Shown one piece after another: positions 1-6,056 of a stretch of DNA of 13,145 nt. The position numbers and the translations under genes were made by a program. Under the pieces are notes generated by a model. That model did no database searches. It was not told the DNA's origin and saw only the letters and a program-made list of their open reading frames with translations. The stretch comes from an uncultured Collinsella sp. Its GTDB lineage: Bacteria > Actinomycetota > Coriobacteriia > Coriobacteriales > Coriobacteriaceae. The DNA is taken from NCBI GenBank assembly GCA_902493835.1, contig CABURG010000038.1, positions 1 through 13,145 on the forward strand, in the 5' to 3' direction. Every line of letters starts with the position of its first letter. The first letter of the stretch is position 1.

Positions 1-1
1 A

Positions 2-676
2 GCGCTGCTGACCGTCGCCGAGTGCCCGGTCTTTGTAGGCGTGGGCGGCGGAACTACGACCGGTAAGCGCTCCGTGCAGATGGCAGCCGTCTCCGAGATG
101 CAGGGCGCGGCGGGCTGCGTGGTCAACTCCCCCGCTACTGCCGAGATGGTCGAGCACATCACCAACATCGCCGACATCCCCGTCATCGCCACGGTCGTTC
201 GCTGCGACGACGATGCCCACGCCAAGGTGCGCGCTGGAGCCAAGATCATCAACATCGCAGCCGGCAAGAACACGCCCCAGGTCCTACGCGAGCTGCGCGA
301 GCACTATCCCAACCTGCCGCTTATCGCGCCGGGCGGCAAGACGCCCGAGAGCATCCGTGAAACCATCGCCGCCGGCGCCAACGCCATCATCTGGACGCCG
401 CCTTCGGCCCAGCAGCTACAGACCGACATGATGCAGCGTTATCGCAAGATGAAGGAAGACGCCACACCTGTCATCTCGCGCGACGACGTGCCCATTATCG
501 ACCAGGTCGCCGCCGCCGAAGTCAGCCAGGTCGAGAACATGAATCCCGACGTGCCGATTCCCGACGAAGTCATCGAGCGCGTCGCTTCGATCCACGAGCG
601 CGTCGAAGAGCATCGCGCCAACCGCGGCCTCAAGCCGTCACTGCACGGCTTCTTCTTCCGCGGAAAGAAACGCTAA
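2..676 (+). CDS. TIM-barrel phosphate-binding-type enzyme, substrate unknown (5' partial)
   Basis: The open frame runs in from the left edge (codons from base 2), so the gene starts outside the window and the GTG at 41 is internal. The 224 visible residues alternate beta strands and helices like the second half of a (beta/alpha)8 barrel: VFVGVGGG, GAAGCVVNSPAT, IPVIATVV, AGAKIINIAAG, LPLIAPGGKTPESI, AGANAIIWTPPS. The GGKTPESI...AGANAI stretch resembles the phosphate-binding end of KDPG-aldolase, ThiE or NanE-like barrels. A polar tail of about 70 residues follows the barrel and ends GFFFRGKKR; it looks like an added extension. I do not recognise the exact family and assign no reaction. The gene ends in TAA, 12 bases before a strong terminator, so it is the last gene of its transcript. 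Sure that it is coding; moderately sure of the fold. Confidence 0.72.
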   Translation, partial: ALLTVAECPVFVGVGGGTTTGKRSVQMAAVSEMQGAAGCVVNSPATAEMVEHITNIADIPVIATVVRCDDDAHAKVRAGAKIINIAAGKNTPQVLRELREHYPNLPLIAPGGKTPESIRETIAAGANAIIWTPPSAQQLQTDMMQRYRKMKEDATPVISRDDVPIIDQVAAAEVSQVENMNPDVPIPDEVIERVASIHERVEEHRANRGLKPSLHGFFFRGKKR

Positions 677-688
677 TCGTAACAGCAA

Positions 689-726
689 GGCCCGCCCCAC
701 AAACGTGAGGCGGGCCGTTTTCGTTT
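689..726 (+). terminator. Intrinsic terminator after the TIM-barrel gene
   Basis: Perfect 8-bp arms GGCCCGCC (689-696) and GGCGGGCC (709-716) enclose a 12-base loop and are followed by GTTTTCGTTTG. It lies 12 bases after the TAA at 674-676. The hairpin is also 42 bases beyond the end of the convergent degV gene and might stop that transcript too, but the minus-strand tail is poor in T. Confidence 0.85.
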
Positions 727-757
727 GAGCAATCATGCAGCGACGTGATGGGGCAAA

Positions 758-1648
758 TTAATCCACGCGCTTGTCGCCCATAAAGAAGAGCGCCACCGTA
801 CCAGGTCCGGTATGCGAGCCAATCAGAGTACCGATGTCATTGATCTCAATCTTGCCTTTAAGCTGCGGAACCTGTTCCTCAATCAGCGCCGCAACTGCCT
901 CGGCATCCTCGCGGCACGCCGAGTGCGACATGATGCACTTACCCGAATAATCCGCACCGTCCAGCACGTGTGCCATCATGGTCTTAGCCATCTCGGAAAT
1001 CGCTCGCTTCTTAGTGCGAATCTTCTCACGTGGCGACAGCTTACCTTCGCAATCGACCGTCATAAGCGGGCAAATCTTGAGCGCCGTGCCGATGATCGCG
1101 CTCGCGGCCGAAATGCGACCGCCGCGCAGGTAGCTCGACAGATCGGTCGAGAAGAACCAGTGGTGCAGGTTGAGTTTATGCTCCTCAATCCAAGCGGCCG
1201 TCTCGTCGAGTGAAGCCCCGCTATCGCGCACGTCGGCGGCATATTCCAGCAACAGACCAAAGCCCGAAGACGCCCCCAGCGAATCGATGACGCGCACCTT
1301 GCCGCCCTGGGGATAGCGATCCGCGAGCATCTGCGCCGCGACGCAGGCCGATCCATACGTGCCCGAAATACCCGACGACAACGTCAGGTGCAGCACGTCT
1401 TTACCCTCGGCAACAAACGGCTCCCAAAACTCCTCGTACTCGCCCACGCTCACCTGAGACGTCTTGGGCATGGCGCCCGCGGCAATCTGGGCAAAAAACT
1501 CGTCCGGCGTAATCGACTGATACAGATCGTCCGTATAGACAACATCGTCGATCTCGTAATGAAAATACGCGACGGGAATATTGCGCGATTCAAAGAACTC
1601 ACGGGTTCGGTCGGCGGCGGATTCACAGGTCAGGACAAAATCACTCAT
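758..1648 (-). CDS. DegV family fatty-acid-binding protein
   Basis: A 296-residue protein, the usual length for DegV/FakB proteins. These bind a fatty acid in a two-domain fold and, in characterised cases, present it to the kinase FakA to make acyl-phosphate for phospholipid synthesis. Visible family motifs are the N-terminal strand SDFVLTCESAAD, TSQVS (63-67), the SSGISGTYGSA loop (91-101), IDSLGASSGFG (121-131), LRGGRIS (174-180) and the C-terminal IGSHTGPGTVALFFMG (276-291). The start at 1648 is chosen because TAAGGAG (1661-1655) sits 6 bases upstream; the ATG six codons earlier would put that site inside the gene. No fakA is in the window, so the partner and physiological ligand are unknown. 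Transcribed alone, divergent from fbp. Confidence 0.93.
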   Translation of the reverse strand: MSDFVLTCESAADRTREFFESRNIPVAYFHYEIDDVVYTDDLYQSITPDEFFAQIAAGAMPKTSQVSVGEYEEFWEPFVAEGKDVLHLTLSSGISGTYGSACVAAQMLADRYPQGGKVRVIDSLGASSGFGLLLEYAADVRDSGASLDETAAWIEEHKLNLHHWFFSTDLSSYLRGGRISAASAIIGTALKICPLMTVDCEGKLSPREKIRTKKRAISEMAKTMMAHVLDGADYSGKCIMSHSACREDAEAVAALIEEQVPQLKGKIEINDIGTLIGSHTGPGTVALFFMGDKRVD

Positions 1649-1676
1649 ATGAGGCTCCTTACTCATTGCTGCGCAA

Positions 1677-1685
1677 ATTATCGCA
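1677..1685 (-). promoter_or_regulatory. Candidate extended -10 promoter of the degV gene
   Basis: On the minus strand TGC-GATAAT (1685-1677) matches an extended -10 element (TGn plus 5 of 6 of TATAAT), about 29 bases upstream of the degV ATG. No good -35 is seen at the expected place, as tolerated by extended -10 promoters. Pattern match only. Confidence 0.45.
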
Positions 1686-1710
1686 CAGTGAGCCTACATG
1701 CGGTACATAT

Positions 1711-1747
1711 GTCCACTATTTACCAAATCGAACCAAAAATAGTGAAC
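1711..1747. repeat. Inverted repeat, operator-like, upstream of degV
   Basis: Arms GTCCACTATTT (1711-1721) and AAATAGTGAAC (1737-1747) are complementary at 10 of 11 positions with a 15-base centre. The centre falls about 59 bases upstream of the degV start site predicted from the -10 element, a position that would suit an activator. The centre also contains two ACCAAA copies. The repeat is seen directly; protein binding is inferred. Confidence 0.5.
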
Positions 1748-1912
1748 ATCTTTACCACCATCGTCTCCACCGGCCCCACGCATAAATATCTGAGAAAACA
1801 CCCTCTGTCGTCTCCACCCAACCGCCATATCTACCTCAACTAAATCGATTTACCAAACCGTTCAGCCGACAATTCAGCCGCTGGCGCAAAATCGAAACAA
1901 AAGCGGCTCATA

Positions 1913-1940
1913 CTGATAAACGTTTGACGCTGTTTATCAG
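1913..1940. repeat. 28-base palindrome just upstream of fbp
   Basis: Perfect 9-bp arms CTGATAAAC (1913-1921) and GTTTATCAG (1932-1940) are separated by 10 bases. It ends 28 bases before the fbp ATG and 16 before its Shine-Dalgarno. It could be a repressor operator or a leader hairpin. The TTTT at 1941-1944 gives it a terminator-like look, but the stem is low in GC and there is no upstream plus-strand gene to stop. Confidence 0.55.
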
Positions 1941-1968
1941 TTTTACCAGCCCCATCGGAAGGTGTTTC

Positions 1969-3885
1969 ATGGTCGCATTCGATCGCAACCCGCAAGACTT
2001 CAAGTATCTGCGCCTGCTTTCGAGACAGTTCCCCACCGAACAATCCGCATTCACCGAGATCATCAACCTCTCGGCCATCCTCAACCTACCCAAGGGCACC
2101 GAGCATTTTATGAGCGATGTGCATGGCGAGTACGAAGCCTTTATGCACATCCTCAACAACTGCTCGGGCGTCGTACGCGAGCATGTCGACGAGATCTTTG
2201 GCGACACGCTCTCCTTTGACGAAAAGGGCGAGCTGTGCACGCTCATCTACTATCCGCGCGAGAAGATCGATCTTGTCCGCAGCCGGCGCGAGGACTCGCC
2301 CACCTGGTACAAGACCATGCTCGACCAGCTCATTGTGGTTGCCCGCTCGCTTTCGAGTCGCTACACCCGCTCCAAGGTGCGCAAGGCCATCCCGCGTGAT
2401 TACGCCTACATCATCGACGAGTTGCTGCACACACATCCAGACGAGAACAACTACCGCGTGCGTTATCACGAGCGCATTATCGAATCCATCTTGGAGACCG
2501 CCAGCGCCGACGACTTTATCGAGTCGCTTGCCTCGCTCATCAAGCGCCTCGCCGTCGACCACCTGCACTTGGTGGGCGACATCTTCGACCGTGGCGGCGG
2601 TGCGGCCAAGATTATGGACCGCCTGCTCACCTATCATTCGCTCGATATTCAGTGGGGCAACCACGATCTGCTGTGGATGGGCGCCGCTGCCGGTGAGCCC
2701 GCCTGCATCGCCACGGTGCTGCGCAACAACCTGCGCTACGACAATTACGAGATCCTCGAGAACGATTACAGCATCTCGCTGCGCGAGCTTGTCGCCTTCG
2801 CCGACGCCACCTATACCGCCGGCGAGTCCATCACCCCGCTGATCAAGGCTATCAACGTGCTGCTCTTTAAACTCGAGGGCCAGATTATCCAGCGTCACCC
2901 CGAGTTCGACATGACCAACCGCCTGCTGCTCGACAAGATCGATCATGACGCCGGCACGGTCACGCTCGCCGACGGCAGTGTGTGGCCGCTCGCGACCAAC
3001 GACTTCCCCACCGTCGACCCGACGGACCCTTACACGCTGACGCCCCAGGAGCAACACATCATCGACAAGCTCGTGTCCGAGTTTGTCACCGCCGATCATC
3101 TGCATCGCCATATCGATTTCCTCTACACCCACGGCTCCATGTATAAGGTCACCAACGGCAACCTGCTGTTCCATGGCTGTGTGCCGCTCAACGAGGATGG
3201 TACCTTTAGCAGCATGAACTGCCTGGGTACCTGGCACGCCGGTCGCGATTATCTCGATTTTTGCGACCGCATCGCCCGCCGTGCCTGGCGCGTGGGCGAC
3301 CGCGACGCCCTCGACTGGATGTGGTACCTGTGGATCGGCTTTAACTCACCCGCGAGCGGACGCCTGGTGCGTACCTTTGAGCGTGCCTATATCGCCGATA
3401 AGAGCACCTGGGCCGAGCCGATGGACCCGTACTTCACGCTTACCAAGTCGCCCTCGGTCTGCGACGACATCATGCACGAGTTCGGCGTTGCCCCCATGGC
3501 ATGTTCGCCGACCGGCCACATCATCAACGGCCACACACCCGTTAAAACCACCAAGGGCGAGCAACCCATCCGCGCCGAGGGCAAGCTGCTGGTCATCGAT
3601 GGCGGCTTTTGCCGCGCTTACCATCCCAAGACGGGTATCGCCGGCTATACGCTCATCTCGAGCTCGCGCGGTTGCCGTCTCAAGTCGCACCGGGCCTTTA
3701 CGACGGTTGCCGAGGCACTCACGCGCAACGTGGACATCGAAAGCGAGGCCAACCGTTTTGACCAAGCAGACCGTCGCCGCATGGTGAGCGACACCGATAC
3801 TGGCGCCAAGATCCGCAGCCAAATCCAGGACCTGCCTCAGCTGCTCGATGCATATAGAAACGGTGCTATCGAGGAGCGCGCCTAG
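1969..3885 (+). CDS. fbp: Fructose-1,6-bisphosphatase class III
   Basis: Hydrolyses fructose 1,6-bisphosphate to fructose 6-phosphate and phosphate, the committed step of gluconeogenesis, in the cytoplasm. The 638 residues match the long Firmicutes-type (class III) enzyme, which has a calcineurin-like metallophosphatase core. Metal-site motifs are in order: SDVHGEYEAF (49-58, DxHG), LVGDIFDRGGG (201-211, GDxxDRG) and QWGNHDLLWMG (228-238, GNHD). The C-terminal half carries HGCVPLN, NGHTP (520-524) and VIDGGFCRAYHPKTGIAGYTL. The ATG at 1969 is preferred over the ATG at 1924: GGAAGG lies 6 bases upstream, the homologous N-terminus begins here, and the earlier start would lie inside the palindrome. 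Followed by gtrA-like genes, which are not obviously related to sugar phosphate metabolism. Full length and intact. Confidence 0.97.
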   Translation: MVAFDRNPQDFKYLRLLSRQFPTEQSAFTEIINLSAILNLPKGTEHFMSDVHGEYEAFMHILNNCSGVVREHVDEIFGDTLSFDEKGELCTLIYYPREKIDLVRSRREDSPTWYKTMLDQLIVVARSLSSRYTRSKVRKAIPRDYAYIIDELLHTHPDENNYRVRYHERIIESILETASADDFIESLASLIKRLAVDHLHLVGDIFDRGGGAAKIMDRLLTYHSLDIQWGNHDLLWMGAAAGEPACIATVLRNNLRYDNYEILENDYSISLRELVAFADATYTAGESITPLIKAINVLLFKLEGQIIQRHPEFDMTNRLLLDKIDHDAGTVTLADGSVWPLATNDFPTVDPTDPYTLTPQEQHIIDKLVSEFVTADHLHRHIDFLYTHGSMYKVTNGNLLFHGCVPLNEDGTFSSMNCLGTWHAGRDYLDFCDRIARRAWRVGDRDALDWMWYLWIGFNSPASGRLVRTFERAYIADKSTWAEPMDPYFTLTKSPSVCDDIMHEFGVAPMACSPTGHIINGHTPVKTTKGEQPIRAEGKLLVIDGGFCRAYHPKTGIAGYTLISSSRGCRLKSHRAFTTVAEALTRNVDIESEANRFDQADRRRMVSDTDTGAKIRSQIQDLPQLLDAYRNGAIEERA

Positions 3886-3891
3886 CACCAC

Positions 3892-3934
3892 CCGCGGGGA
3901 TTGGCTAAACTTGCTAAGTTTGTCATCCCCGCGG
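3892..3934 (+). other. Long hairpin between fbp and the first GtrA gene
   Basis: Perfect 10-bp arms CCGCGGGGAT (3892-3901) and ATCCCCGCGG (3925-3934) enclose a second perfect repeat, AAACTT-GCT-AAGTTT (3907-3921). It begins 7 bases after the fbp stop codon. The 3' flank is GCGC-rich with no T-run, so it is not a standard intrinsic terminator. It may stabilise the fbp 3' end, serve as a processing site, or cut read-through into the next gene. Confidence 0.6.
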
Positions 3935-3946
3935 CGCTTCGGCGCC
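3933..3946 (+). other. UUCG-tetraloop hairpin before the first GtrA gene
   Basis: GGCGC (3933-3937), TTCG loop, GCGCC (3942-3946): a small, very stable hairpin 17 bases before the ATG at 3964. Its first two bases are also the last two bases of the larger hairpin 3892-3934, so the two stems compete at their edge. Confidence 0.5.
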
Positions 3947-3963
3947 AGCTTAAGGCAGGTACC

Positions 3964-4359
3964 ATGCAAAAGCTCCTTGCGCAGATCATGAAATTTGGCG
4001 TCGTCGGTGTCATTGCCACGGTTATCGACTTTGGCATTATGAATCTGCTCCACTACGGTCTGGGCCTCAACATCCTTATCGCCAACACCAGCGGCTTTAT
4101 CGTCTCGCTCATCTTTAATTACGTCGCCAGCATGAAGTACGTGTTTGCGCACAAGGAAGGCATGAGCCGCCGCCGCGAGTTCATTATCTTTGTCGTGCTG
4201 TCCGTGATCGGCCTGGCACTCAACGACGGTATCGTGCTGACACTCAACGCCGGTCTGGGGCTCGAGGCCAATATCGCCAAGATCTGCGCCACCGCGCTTG
4301 TCATGGTCTACAACTTTGTGACCCGAAAGATCTTCCTGGAGGGCGACGAGACCAAGTAA
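3964..4359 (+). CDS. GtrA family small membrane protein (copy 1)
   Basis: A 131-residue, four-helix membrane protein of the GtrA family. Members are linked to moving lipid-linked sugars across the membrane or to cell-surface polysaccharide synthesis. Hydrophobic helices lie near 10-30, 36-56, 72-95 and 103-122. Family signatures include KFGVVGVIATVIDFGIMNLL, FNYVASMKYVF, REFIIFVVLSVIGLALND and YNFVTRKIFLEG. The ATG at 3964 is chosen because a weak AGGCAGG lies upstream and the family N-terminus starts here. The TTG at 3901 lacks a properly spaced ribosome site and sits inside the hairpin. The gene is 78 bases after fbp on the same strand, so it may be partly co-transcribed with it. No glycosyltransferase is adjacent, so the substrate is unknown. 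Confidence 0.9.
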   Translation: MQKLLAQIMKFGVVGVIATVIDFGIMNLLHYGLGLNILIANTSGFIVSLIFNYVASMKYVFAHKEGMSRRREFIIFVVLSVIGLALNDGIVLTLNAGLGLEANIAKICATALVMVYNFVTRKIFLEGDETK

Positions 4360-4379
4360 CTCGCAACCTTACAGCCTTA

Positions 4380-4437
4380 CGATGCCCACGGACAATGCGC
4401 GCTCAGCACAGTATCGCCCGTGGGCATCGTTCGTTTA
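4380..4437 (+). terminator. Terminator after the first GtrA gene
   Basis: A perfect 12-bp stem, CGATGCCCACGG (4380-4391) with CCGTGGGCATCG (4418-4429), has a 26-base loop and the tail TTCGTTTA. The tail resembles that of the terminator at 689-726. The long loop is unusual; the stem is strong. Confidence 0.68.
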
Positions 4438-4441
4438 CGGG

Positions 4442-4480
4442 CAAATTTTCAACGTTTGCGGATTACCTCTTGAAAATTTG
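4442..4480. repeat. 11-bp perfect inverted repeat upstream of the second GtrA gene
   Basis: CAAATTTTCAA (4442-4452) and TTGAAAATTTG (4470-4480) are exact reverse complements with a 17-base spacer, in the 218-base gap between the two GtrA genes. AT-rich arms in GC-rich DNA suggest a regulator site or promoter-proximal element. No T-run follows. No clear promoter hexamer pair is seen; TATAGT at 4490-4495 is a possible -10 but has no well-spaced -35. Confidence 0.5.
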
Positions 4481-4577
4481 GCGAGTTCGTATAGTTCTTG
4501 GCAAAGACCTTACGTTTCCCTTGCAAAAGCTCTAAAGTATCCTCTGCTCGATTCATCAACGCATTGGATGTGATTAC

Positions 4578-4985
4578 GTGCGCAAGGCACTGGCACAACC
4601 TCATACCAAGCAGTTCCTCAAGTTCGCTGTCGTAGGTCTTATCTCCTTTGGCATCGACTGGGGCATGCTCATTGCGCTCGTCGAGCTGTTCCACCTCGAC
4701 TTTTTGATGAGCACGACGGTCTCGTTTACCACGTCCGTCGTGGTTAACTACTGGCTCAGCATGAAGTACGTGTTCGACCATCGCGAGGGCATGAGCCGCA
4801 AGCGCGAGTTCACGATCTTCACCATCCTGTCGGTAATCGGTCTGGGCCTCAACGACCTGTACATGTTTGTGGGCGTCACGTTTTTGAGCATCGGCTACCA
4901 GGCCATGAAGGCCATCGCAACGTTCCTCGTCACCTGGTACAACTACTTCAGCCGCCGCTTCTTCCTCGAGGGTGCACGGTCGTAG
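4578..4985 (+). CDS. GtrA family small membrane protein (copy 2)
   Basis: A 135-residue paralogue of the protein encoded at 3964-4359, with the same four-helix plan. Shared landmarks are KFAVVGLISFGIDWG, VNYWLSMKYVFDHREGMSRKREF, LSVIGLGLNDLY and YNYFSRRFFLEG. The central block (NY..SMKYVF.H.EGMSR.REF) is almost identical between the two, while helices 1 and 4 differ more. The start is GTG at 4578 with only a weak upstream purine run (GGATG); no better start exists in frame. It has its own terminator and a long upstream gap, so it is probably transcribed separately from copy 1. The likely role is membrane transfer or flipping of a polyprenyl-linked sugar; the substrate is not inferable. Confidence 0.9.
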   Translation: MRKALAQPHTKQFLKFAVVGLISFGIDWGMLIALVELFHLDFLMSTTVSFTTSVVVNYWLSMKYVFDHREGMSRKREFTIFTILSVIGLGLNDLYMFVGVTFLSIGYQAMKAIATFLVTWYNYFSRRFFLEGARS

Positions 4986-5011
4986 TCGATTCACTATTTG
5001 CTTGAATGTAT

Positions 5012-5050
5012 AACCGGTTGGAATTCCCATTCCAACCGGTTTTTTGTTTG
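5012..5050 (+). terminator. Strong intrinsic terminator after the second GtrA gene
   Basis: A perfect 13-bp stem (AACCGGTTGGAAT at 5012-5024, ATTCCAACCGGTT at 5029-5041) with a TCCC loop continues into a T-rich tail ending TTTTTGTTTG (5041-5050). It closes the plus-strand gene group. Confidence 0.95.
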
Positions 5051-5079
5051 CCGAGAGACCCGGCGGCCCAGTCCCATTC

Positions 5080-5122
5080 GCATGAAAAACGGGCGGCCCG
5101 GATGTTTGTCCGGACCGCCCGT
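5080..5122 (-). terminator. Intrinsic terminator of the DUF4430 operon
   Basis: Read on the minus strand, ACGGGCGG-TCCGGA pairs with TCCGG-GCCGCCCGT around a short loop, with one mismatch (plus-strand positions 5089-5122). A run of T follows (complement of 5085-5089). It lies 23 bases past the stop of the 303-residue protein. The 5051-5079 stretch between the two facing terminators holds nothing I recognise. Confidence 0.9.
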
Positions 5123-5144
5123 CTGGCGCGCTATGTCGAGGCCT

Positions 5145-6056
5145 CTAGCCCGTTACGTAATACCAAACGACGTTGTCGCCATTGGAGAGAACGTAGTTAC
5201 TGCAGGCCGTCATGGGCGTTGTGCCGTTGACGGAGTACATCCAGCCGCTCGTGCCGCCGTACTGTTTCTCGGCCAAACCACCAATCGCAGAAACATACGT
5301 GCCGTACGATGAGCCGCGTGCGTTGACAGAAAGGCCCAGCGCGCACAGGGCATCGTAAACGGTGGCGCCTTCGTTAAAGGTAAAGGTGCCGCCAGAGGAC
5401 ACGGGATTGCCCACAGCGCTCGATGTGACCGAAACCGTCACCGTAACGTAGTTGGACTCCTGTGAGCCGCTTTGGCTGCCCGAGGAGGCGTTTCCACCAT
5501 TAGAGGATGAGGCTCCATCAGACGACTGGCCACCGCCCGAAGAAGCACCGCCAGACGCATTGGAAGTATCACCGGCTCCCGTATTTTGGGCAGCGGATTT
5601 ATCGCCAGACTTCTTGCCGCCCCGGTCCTCGGACTTCTTGCTATCCGAGTTTTTGTCCGATTCCTTGTTTGAAGACTCGGAATCGTCCTTGGCGTCGTTC
5701 GAACCCTTGGGCTCGTCTTTTGCATCATTCGAAGATTTGGAATCCTTGGAACTAGCCTCGCCCGAAGCGGCAGACGAGCCAGACCCCTTGGTGTCCTTGG
5801 CGACGACGCTCTCCCCCGTCACGGTCTGAACGATCCAGTCAATGGACCAGGCGCCGCTCTCGGAAGGATGGACGAAGCCCCGCGAGACGACGATCAGAAT
5901 GGTGCACGCGGCAGCAAGAACGCCAAGGAGCGCCTTGCGACGAGAGGCGGACGCCGCCGAAGCGGCGCCCTGTTGCTTTGCATCGTCGAACTGAATGAAC
6001 GAGGAATCTGGTTGCTTGGGGTCAGCGTCCTTGGATTTATTGGACACAACCCTCAC
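5145..6056 (-). CDS. Membrane-anchored single-DUF4430 protein
   Basis: Predicted 303 residues: a short cytoplasmic N-terminus, one transmembrane helix (about 42-58, KALLGVLAAACTILIVVS), an extracytoplasmic Ser/Asp/Lys/Gly-rich linker (about 85-200), and one DUF4430 domain (about 203-303). The domain shows FTFNEGATVYDAL, SGWMYSVNG (270-278) and the closing SNGDNVVWYYVTG. DUF4430 resembles the C-terminal beta domain of transcobalamin and intrinsic factor. The GTG start at 6056 directly follows the upstream gene's TAG (6059-6057), so translation is probably coupled. A second GTG three codons in (6047) has GGTGAGG closer to a ribosome-site position and is a fair alternative. Same operon as the 1268-residue protein, hence under the same cobalamin riboswitch. 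Likely role: surface corrinoid binding or hand-over to a transporter; ligand not proven. Confidence 0.88.
   Translation of the reverse strand: MRVVSNKSKDADPKQPDSSFIQFDDAKQQGAASAASASRRKALLGVLAAACTILIVVSRGFVHPSESGAWSIDWIVQTVTGESVVAKDTKGSGSSAASGEASSKDSKSSNDAKDEPKGSNDAKDDSESSNKESDKNSDSKKSEDRGGKKSGDKSAAQNTGAGDTSNASGGASSGGGQSSDGASSSNGGNASSGSQSGSQESNYVTVTVSVTSSAVGNPVSSGGTFTFNEGATVYDALCALGLSVNARGSSYGTYVSAIGGLAEKQYGGTSGWMYSVNGTTPMTACSNYVLSNGDNVVWYYVTG

Larger units (their letters stand above)
1649..1968. other. 320-base divergent intergenic region, degV / fbp
   Basis: No convincing gene lies here. Relative to its coding neighbours it is AT-rich and repeat-laden. It holds the degV ribosome binding site and -10, an 11-bp near-perfect inverted repeat (1711-1747), a 28-base palindrome with 9-bp arms (1913-1940), and the fbp Shine-Dalgarno (GGAAGG, 1957-1962). 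The heptamer TTTACCA occurs four times (1719, 1751, 1849, 1942). ATTTACCAAAYCG occurs at 1718-1730 and 1848-1860, and TCGTCTCCACC at 1761-1771 and 1808-1818. I cannot place the fbp promoter with confidence. Confidence 0.7.

Noticed and set aside
2086..3237. 383-codon minus-strand frame inside fbp
   Set aside because: Val/Asp/Gly-rich shadow of a well-conserved enzyme gene, with no ribosome site or domain.
3901..3963. Extended GtrA start at TTG 3901
   Set aside because: Its only purine run is almost touching the codon, and the segment is part of the 3892-3934 hairpin; the family N-terminus fits the ATG at 3964.
4382..4573. 63-codon plus-strand frame between the two GtrA genes
   Set aside because: It runs through the terminator stem and the inverted repeat and has no ribosome site or recognisable protein pattern.
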